A stretch of DNA of 8,370 nt from the NCBI GenBank assembly GCA_937926195.1, contig CALEXZ010000123.1, positions 1 to 8,370 on the forward strand, written 5' to 3'. A model generated the notes under the pieces. The model was not told the origin of the DNA. It saw nothing but the letters and a program-made list of their open reading frames with translations, and did no database searches. Positions 4,598 through 8,370 of this stretch are shown one piece after another. The translations under genes were made by a program, and so were the position numbers. Each line of letters opens with the position of its first letter. Positions within the stretch are counted from its first letter, which is position 1. This DNA is from an uncultured Actinomyces sp. Lineage in GTDB: Bacteria; Actinomycetota; Actinomycetes; Actinomycetales; Actinomycetaceae.

Positions 4598-6180
4598 AGC
4601 GCGACCAGCACCTGGACCATGACGATCTTGACGACGATGGCCAGGGCGAAGAGGGTCGCGTACCCGGCCTCCACACGTTCGTCGTCACGTTTGGACAGGG
4701 CGAAGGCGAGGATGGCCGGCTGACCGACGACCCCGGCGAAGCCTCCGGCCGCGCGGGCCGTGCTCACGCCCACCAGGCGCGCCCCGGCGAGCAGGACGAT
4801 GGCGCTGACGACGATGATGAGGGCGGCCATGCCGCCGACGGCGAGGCCGGTGGCGGAGAAGGCGGCGGCCGCGAAGTCAGGCCCGGAGGCGAGCCCGATC
4901 GAGGCGAGGAAGAACAGCAGACCCAGCTGGCGGATGGTGGCGTTGGCGGCGTGGGGCAGGCCCCACAGGAAGGGGCCCGTGCGCCCCACCCGTCCGAGCA
5001 CCATGCCGACGACGAGGGGCCCGGCGGCGACACCGAGCTTGAGGGTCATTCCCCCGGGCAGGGGGACCGCCAGGAGGCCGACGAGGACGCCCAGGGCCAT
5101 GCCGACGCCGACGCTGAAGGCGTCGATCTGGGCGATGGAGCGCTCGGAGTCGCCGAAGTAGTCAGCCGCCCTCTCGAGCTCGTCGGAGGGGACGACGGCC
5201 AGGACGCGGTCGCCGAGCTCGAGCACGAGGTCGTCGTCGGCGAGCAGGTCGAGGTCTCCGCGCTTGACGCGGGTGATGACGCCCTGGAAGCGGCCGGGCA
5301 TGTCGAGCTCGCCGATGGTGCGTCCGGCGACGCGGGTGGATGAGACGGTCAGGCGCCGGTGGTCGACGACGGTGCGGTCCTTGGCCAGGCAGCGGTTGAG
5401 GCCCGAGCCGAGCTCGCGCACGGCCTCCTCGACCGCCGTCGGGGCTCCGACGACGACGACCTTGTCGCCGGGCAGCAGCTCCTCGCCGGGGGTGACGACG
5501 CGGGTCTCGCCGTCGCGCTCAAGGTAGGAGACGCGGATACGGGAACGCCGGAAGGCCTCCATCTCGTCGAGCCGGATCTGGCGCAGGAGGTAGACGCTGG
5601 TGGCGGTCAGGCCGTCGGCGCTGGCGGGGCGCGGGTCGCGGGCGGCGGGCCAGTCGCGGCCGATGACGAGGGAGACGAGGACGATGGCGACGGTGACGCC
5701 CACGGGGTAGGCGAGGGCGTAGCCGACGGCGGGCTCCTGGTTCCCGGCGGCCTCGATGGCGGCGTCGAGGACCGGGGAGGTCAGTGCCCCCGCGTAGGCG
5801 CCGGCGTCCATGGCGGGGCTGATGCCGGTGAGGCTCGCGTAGACCGCTCCCGCTCCACCGGCGACGACAAGGGTGGCGACGGCCACACTCATGAGGGGCA
5901 GCTGGCGCTTGAGGTCGCGGAAGAAGGTGTACCCGGCACCCAGGCCGACGGTGTAGCAGAACAGCCCCAGCCCCAGGCTCCGCAGGAGCCCGAGCCCCTC
6001 ACCCAGCCGCGGGTCGAGGGCGCCGACGGCGAGGCCGACGAACAGGGCCCCGGCGGCGCCGAAGCGCACCGGCCCGAAGGGGACGTGCCCGACGGCGGTG
6101 CCGAGCCCGATGACGAGGAAGACGGTGAGCACGGGGGCGGCGGCGAGGACGTCGAGGACAGGAGTCAGCAGGTCGGGCAC
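4594..6180 (-). CDS. AspT/YidE-type transporter with two RCK_C (TrkA_C) domains
   Basis: This is an inner-membrane transporter of 528 residues with the full architecture of the aspartate:alanine exchanger family. A first membrane repeat lies at about 14-173, including GALTSPVLDAA at 131-141. Two soluble RCK_C domains follow at about 195-260 and 272-345, with the conserved LLPGDKVVVVG (235-245) and LELGDRVLAVV (320-330) turns. A second membrane repeat lies at about 354-528, with RQLGLLFFLASIGLASG (417-433) and GFAGVVGQPAILAFA (480-494), the latter aligned with the family's second re-entrant motif. The RCK_C domains usually bind a small ligand and gate transport. The start is GTG at 6178-6180, six bases after a TAGCCT -10. 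The stop overlaps the YeiH-type start, so both are probably one operon. It is divergent from the phosphoribosyltransferase. Family is secure, substrate unknown. Confidence 0.92.
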   Translation of the reverse strand: MPDLLTPVLDVLAAAPVLTVFLVIGLGTAVGHVPFGPVRFGAAGALFVGLAVGALDPRLGEGLGLLRSLGLGLFCYTVGLGAGYTFFRDLKRQLPLMSVAVATLVVAGGAGAVYASLTGISPAMDAGAYAGALTSPVLDAAIEAAGNQEPAVGYALAYPVGVTVAIVLVSLVIGRDWPAARDPRPASADGLTATSVYLLRQIRLDEMEAFRRSRIRVSYLERDGETRVVTPGEELLPGDKVVVVGAPTAVEEAVRELGSGLNRCLAKDRTVVDHRRLTVSSTRVAGRTIGELDMPGRFQGVITRVKRGDLDLLADDDLVLELGDRVLAVVPSDELERAADYFGDSERSIAQIDAFSVGVGMALGVLVGLLAVPLPGGMTLKLGVAAGPLVVGMVLGRVGRTGPFLWGLPHAANATIRQLGLLFFLASIGLASGPDFAAAAFSATGLAVGGMAALIIVVSAIVLLAGARLVGVSTARAAGGFAGVVGQPAILAFALSKRDDERVEAGYATLFALAIVVKIVMVQVLVAL

Positions 6181-6186
6181 GCACCC

Positions 6187-6192
6187 AGGCTA
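6187..6192 (-). promoter_or_regulatory. -10 box of the AspT-type/YeiH-type operon, leaderless layout
   Basis: The minus strand reads TAGCCT, followed by six bases and the GTG at 6180. It is the same hexamer and spacing as at the thiamine-binding gene. No Shine-Dalgarno sequence precedes the GTG. Confidence 0.6.
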
Positions 6193-6222
6193 GTGAGCGC
6201 GGCGGCGGCGGTCAGTGCCGGT

Positions 6223-6242
6223 GCCACGGCGAGCCCCGTGGC
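6223..6242. promoter_or_regulatory. palindromic operator candidate between divergent genes
   Basis: GCCACGG (6223-6229), six bases, then CCGTGGC (6236-6242) form a perfect 7+7 inverted repeat with the dimensions of a dimeric-repressor site. It lies 43-62 bp upstream of the AspT-type start and about 76-95 bp upstream of the phosphoribosyltransferase start. A wider pair, GTGAGCGC (6193-6200) and GCGCTCAC (6241-6248), shares its right edge. No regulator gene is adjacent. In DNA this GC-rich, chance palindromes occur, so it is only a candidate. Confidence 0.4.
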
Positions 6243-6304
6243 GCTCACCGCAGGCGGTTCGCGACAGGCCCCGGGTCGGGGTGCGCACCAGCGGCGTCGG
6301 ACGT

Positions 6305-6310
6305 TAACCT
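6305..6310 (+). promoter_or_regulatory. -10 box of the phosphoribosyltransferase gene, leaderless layout
   Basis: TAACCT is followed by seven bases and the GTG start at 6318. The purine run GAAGG directly touches the GTG and is too close to act as a ribosome binding site, so a leaderless start is more likely. Confidence 0.6.
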
Positions 6311-6317
6311 CTGAAGG

Positions 6318-6953
6318 GTGAGCGACCAGAGCACCGCCCCCACCCCTCGTAGGCCTTTCGACGACGGCGCCACCTCGGACGCGGCTCCGGAGCGTGAGGA
6401 GCTGACCTGGGAGCTCTTCGGCCAGGCCGAACGCGAGCTGAGCGCACAGATCGTCGCCTCCGGCTGGATCCCGGACCTCATCATCGCCATCGCCCGCGGC
6501 GGCCTCATCCCGGCCGGCGCGATCGGCTACGCCATCGGGATCAAGGCGATGGGGGCGATGAACGTCGAGTTCTACACGGGCGTGGGTGAGACCCTGCCGG
6601 AGCCGGTCATCCTGCCGCCGCTCATGGACGCCTCCGAGCTGCCGGGCAAGAAGGTCCTCGTGGTCGACGACGTCGCCGACTCCGGCAAGACCCTGAGGAT
6701 GGTCATGGAGATGCTCCGTCACGAGGGCCTGGACCTGGGTGACGAGACCATCGCGGTGGACGCGCGCAGCGCGGTCATCTACCGCAAGCCGCGCTCGGTG
6801 TTCACGCCGGACTACTGCTGGCGTGAGACGGACAAGTGGATCAACTTCCCGTGGTCGGTGCTGCCGGTCATCACGCCCGAGTCGCTGCAGGGGCAGGGCC
6901 TGGCTGCCGACCAGGAGGCCCAGGACCAGGTCGACGAGACCCAGGGGGCCTGA
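6318..6953 (+). CDS. PRPP-dependent phosphoribosyltransferase (purine type, COG2236-like)
   Basis: This is a cytosolic enzyme of 211 residues. Type I phosphoribosyltransferases join a nucleobase to PRPP to make the nucleotide. The PRPP-binding motif VLVVDDVADSGKT is at 113-125 with its acidic pair Asp117-Asp118, and IAIARGGLIPAG at 56-67 is the family's pyrophosphate-loop region. WINFPW at 174-179 resembles the aromatic segment of the Hpr/Xpt-like group (COG2236), which suggests a hypoxanthine, guanine or xanthine acceptor. This acceptor is inference, and the ends are unlike classical Hpt. Residues 1-28 and the acidic Gln-rich tail after 190 look disordered. The start is GTG, supported by the -10 box; the next in-frame Met (residue 78) would remove the pyrophosphate loop. 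It stands alone on the plus strand, with no purine pathway gene adjacent. Confidence 0.88.
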   Translation: MSDQSTAPTPRRPFDDGATSDAAPEREELTWELFGQAERELSAQIVASGWIPDLIIAIARGGLIPAGAIGYAIGIKAMGAMNVEFYTGVGETLPEPVILPPLMDASELPGKKVLVVDDVADSGKTLRMVMEMLRHEGLDLGDETIAVDARSAVIYRKPRSVFTPDYCWRETDKWINFPWSVLPVITPESLQGQGLAADQEAQDQVDETQGA

Positions 6954-7111
6954 GCCCGGGCTCGCGGGCCGACCGGGCCCGGCCCGGCGGTCGCTGGCGG
7001 ACCCTCCGTTGGCCCACCCGACCCGGCCCGACGGGTTGCCGGGCCGTCCTCCGTCAGCCCGCTGGCTCCCGGACCGGCGGGTCGCCCACCGCTCGCGTGT
7101 CCCGACCGGAC
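6954..7111. other. GC-rich spacer with overlapping inverted repeats after the phosphoribosyltransferase
   Basis: No convincing gene lies in this stretch. Immediately after the stop, GCCCG (6954-6958) pairs with CGGGC (6965-6969) and GACCG (6971-6975) with CGGTC (6988-6992). Further on, CGGCCCG (7024-7030) pairs perfectly with CGGGCCG (7040-7046) across nine bases. These may slow or end transcription of the upstream gene, but none has a T-run, and many short pairings are expected in sequence this rich in G and C. Confidence 0.4.
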
Positions 7112-7130
7112 TGAGGCTCACCCAGCCTCA
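7112..7130. terminator. 7-bp inverted repeat, possible terminator
   Basis: TGAGGCT (7112-7118), loop CACCC, AGCCTCA (7124-7130) form a perfect stem in a less GC-rich stretch, followed by TCATCATT. It could be a weak terminator of the phosphoribosyltransferase transcript or an operator upstream of cstA. Confidence 0.4.
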
Positions 7131-7149
7131 TCATCATTGCCTATCGTTC

Positions 7150-7176
7150 TGACACCCCTTTCGGGGATGTCATTTT
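7150..7176 (+). terminator. hairpin plus T-run upstream of cstA
   Basis: TGACA (7150-7154) pairs with TGTCA (7168-7172), and CCCC (7155-7158) with GGGG (7163-7166) around a TTTC loop, with A7167 bulged. TTTT follows at 7173-7176. It is the only hairpin in the window with a T-run, so it is the best intrinsic terminator candidate. It also lies at the -35 position of the proposed cstA promoter and could instead be an operator. In either case transcription of cstA should start downstream. Confidence 0.5.
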
Positions 7177-7181
7177 GAGCC

Positions 7182-7187
7182 TAGTGT
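7182..7187 (+). promoter_or_regulatory. possible -10 box of cstA
   Basis: TAGTGT fits the TAnnnT pattern and lies in the AT-richest part of the spacer. It would give a leader of about 40-45 nt, consistent with cstA having a Shine-Dalgarno sequence. No clear -35 hexamer is visible; that position is taken by the hairpin loop and arm. Confidence 0.45.
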
Positions 7188-7200
7188 GTTTGCTGCCACA
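7185..7200. promoter_or_regulatory. possible CRP/GlxR-type site in the cstA promoter
   Basis: TGTG, eight bases, CACA matches the spacing of the cAMP-receptor consensus TGTGA-N6-TCACA, although the inner A and T of the two half-sites are not conserved. It overlaps the proposed -10 box, so binding there would be expected to repress. Regulation of cstA by CRP in E. coli makes a site of this kind plausible; binding here is inference. Confidence 0.35.
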
Positions 7201-7225
7201 GAGCCGTGGCCCCCTTCCCAACAAC

Positions 7226-7230
7226 GAAGG
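7226..7230 (+). promoter_or_regulatory. Shine-Dalgarno sequence of cstA
   Basis: GAAGG ends seven bases before the ATG at 7238 and fixes that start. With the DASS-type gene this is one of only two clear Shine-Dalgarno starts in the window. Confidence 0.65.
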
Positions 7231-7237
7231 CTCCCTC

Positions 7238-8370
7238 ATGGACACACAGGAACAGTCCGCACCGATCTCGCTCTCCCCTGAGGAGGAGCGGCTCGTCATC
7301 CGCAACTCGCACGGTGTCGCCGTCGGTATCAGGCCCCACCACACGTGGACCCCCAAGTCGATCGCGCTGTGGGCGGCCATCACGGCCGTCGGCGTCCTGG
7401 GCTGGTACATGCTGGCCATCGCCCGCGGCGAGAACGTCAACACCATCTGGTTCGTCGTCACCGCTGTGAGCACCTACGCCATCGGCTACCGCTTCTACGC
7501 GCTCTACATCCAGCGCACGATCATGCGCCCCGACGACTCCAACGCCACCCCGGCCGAGCGCATCAACAACGGTCGCGACTTCGACCCCACCCACCGCGTC
7601 GTCCTCTACGGCCACCACTTCGCCGCCATCGCCGGCGCCGGGCCGCTCGTCGGCCCCGTGCTCGCCGCCCAGATGGGCTACCTGCCGGGCACGCTGTGGA
7701 TCATCCTGGGCGTCGTCGTCGCCGGTGCCGTCCAGGACATGCTCGTCCTGTTCTTCTCCATGCGCCGGGGCGGTCGCTCCCTGGGCCAGATGGCCACCGA
7801 CGAGATCGGCAAGGTCGGCGGTGCCGTCGCCACCGTCGTCGTCCTCGTCATGCTCATGATCGTGCTGGCGGTCCTCGCCATGGTCTGCGTCAACGCCCTG
7901 GCCGAGTCCCCGTGGGGCGTGTTCAGCGTCGGCATGACGATCCCCATCGCCGTGTGCATGGGACTGTGGCTGCGCTTCGTCCAGCCCGGCAAGATCACCC
8001 AGGTCTCCGTCGCGGGCTTCGCGATCCTCATCGGCGTCATCATCGCCGGCCGCTGGGTCGCCGAGTCCTCCTTCGGCGACTTCCTGCACCTGTCCCCCAC
8101 GGTCCTCGTGTGGTGCATGATCGTCTACGGCTTCCTCGCAGCGGTCCTGCCGGTGTGGGTCCTGCTGACCCCGCGCGACTACCTGTCCACCTTCATGAAG
8201 GTCGGCACGATCGTCGTCCTGGCGGCGGGCATCATCATCGTGCGCCCCGTCGTCGAGATGGCACCGGTCTCCGAGTTCGCCCTCAACACCGAGGGCCCGG
8301 TCTTCGCGGGCACGCTCTTCCCCTTCCTGTTCATCACCATCGCCTGCGGCGCCCTGTCCGGCATGCACGC
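7238..8370 (+). CDS. cstA: CstA family pyruvate/peptide transporter, N-terminal part (cut by window edge)
   Basis: This frame gives 377 residues of a large polytopic inner-membrane protein; full members are about 700 residues. CstA was named as a carbon-starvation protein and takes up pyruvate and, in some bacteria, peptides. The signatures are plain: ERINNGRDFDPTHRVVLYGH at 107-126, HFAAIAGAGPLVGPVLAAQ at 127-145, PGTLWIILGVVVAGAVQDM at 150-168 and FPFLFITIACGALSGMH at 361-377. A polar N-terminus of about 38 residues precedes the first membrane segment (about 41-62), and several more segments follow. The ATG is supported by GAAGG seven bases upstream. Its upstream region has a hairpin with a T-run, a TAGTGT box and a TGTG-N8-CACA motif, which suggests regulated expression separate from the phosphoribosyltransferase. 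Identification is secure; substrate preference cannot be read here. Confidence 0.95.
   Translation, partial: MDTQEQSAPISLSPEEERLVIRNSHGVAVGIRPHHTWTPKSIALWAAITAVGVLGWYMLAIARGENVNTIWFVVTAVSTYAIGYRFYALYIQRTIMRPDDSNATPAERINNGRDFDPTHRVVLYGHHFAAIAGAGPLVGPVLAAQMGYLPGTLWIILGVVVAGAVQDMLVLFFSMRRGGRSLGQMATDEIGKVGGAVATVVVLVMLMIVLAVLAMVCVNALAESPWGVFSVGMTIPIAVCMGLWLRFVQPGKITQVSVAGFAILIGVIIAGRWVAESSFGDFLHLSPTVLVWCMIVYGFLAAVLPVWVLLTPRDYLSTFMKVGTIVVLAAGIIIVRPVVEMAPVSEFALNTEGPVFAGTLFPFLFITIACGALSGMH

Noticed and set aside
3386..4723. Plus-strand 445-residue open frame
   Set aside because: It is antisense to the YeiH-type and AspT-type genes. The product is a Gly/His/Asp-rich string without domains, as is usual for shadow frames in GC-rich DNA.
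7201..7233. Shine-Dalgarno-sequestering stem in the cstA leader
   Set aside because: GAGCC (7201-7205) can pair with GGCTC (7229-7233), but only five pairs across a long loop form; this is expected by chance.
7181..8368. Minus-strand 395-residue open frame
   Set aside because: It is antisense to cstA and consists of Asp/Gly/His-rich low-complexity sequence; the CstA signatures on the plus strand are unmistakable.

Overview
The window is very GC-rich, densely packed DNA from an actinobacterium. An organism in or near Actinomyces is my best guess. The reasons are the strong G/C bias at third codon positions, a luxS plus MTA/SAH nucleosidase pair (sporadic in Actinobacteria, known in Actinomyces and Bifidobacterium), and many genes whose start codon sits about 6 bp after a TAnnnT -10 hexamer, the layout of leaderless transcripts. 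The genus is inference; no rRNA or other marker gene is present. I see no tRNA, rRNA, insertion sequence or CRISPR array.

Layout, left to right. (1) Minus strand: the first 79 codons of a DASS/SLC13-type anion symporter run off the left edge, preceded by an alpha/beta hydrolase whose N-terminus is an 8-residue Pro/Arg tandem repeat. (2) Plus strand, divergent from the hydrolase: luxS, then the MTA/SAH nucleosidase gene, separated by a 71-nt near-perfect hairpin. (3) Minus strand, convergent with the nucleosidase: a small MTH1187-type thiamine-binding protein whose upstream region carries a 28-bp tandem duplication and then an array of eight 10-bp elements. (4) Minus strand: an AspT/YidE-type transporter with central RCK_C domains, overlapping the start of a YeiH/UPF0324 putative exporter. 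(5) Plus strand, divergent from the transporter: a PRPP-binding phosphoribosyltransferase, a GC-rich 284-bp spacer with several inverted repeats and a possible CRP/GlxR-like site, and the first 377 codons of the pyruvate/peptide transporter CstA, cut by the right edge.

How the genes fit together. The nucleosidase splits S-adenosylhomocysteine to adenine and S-ribosylhomocysteine, and LuxS turns the latter into homocysteine plus DPD, the AI-2 precursor, so these two genes recycle the by-product of methylation. The AspT-like/YeiH-like pair is probably one translationally coupled membrane-transport operon of unknown substrate. The DASS and CstA genes add uptake of organic anions and pyruvate or peptides.

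The most unusual structures are non-coding. One is the eight-copy GGACAACCTG array, with a 19-bp period and five copies facing three. The other is the long luxS-mtnN hairpin. I found no new multi-gene system that the sequence itself supports.
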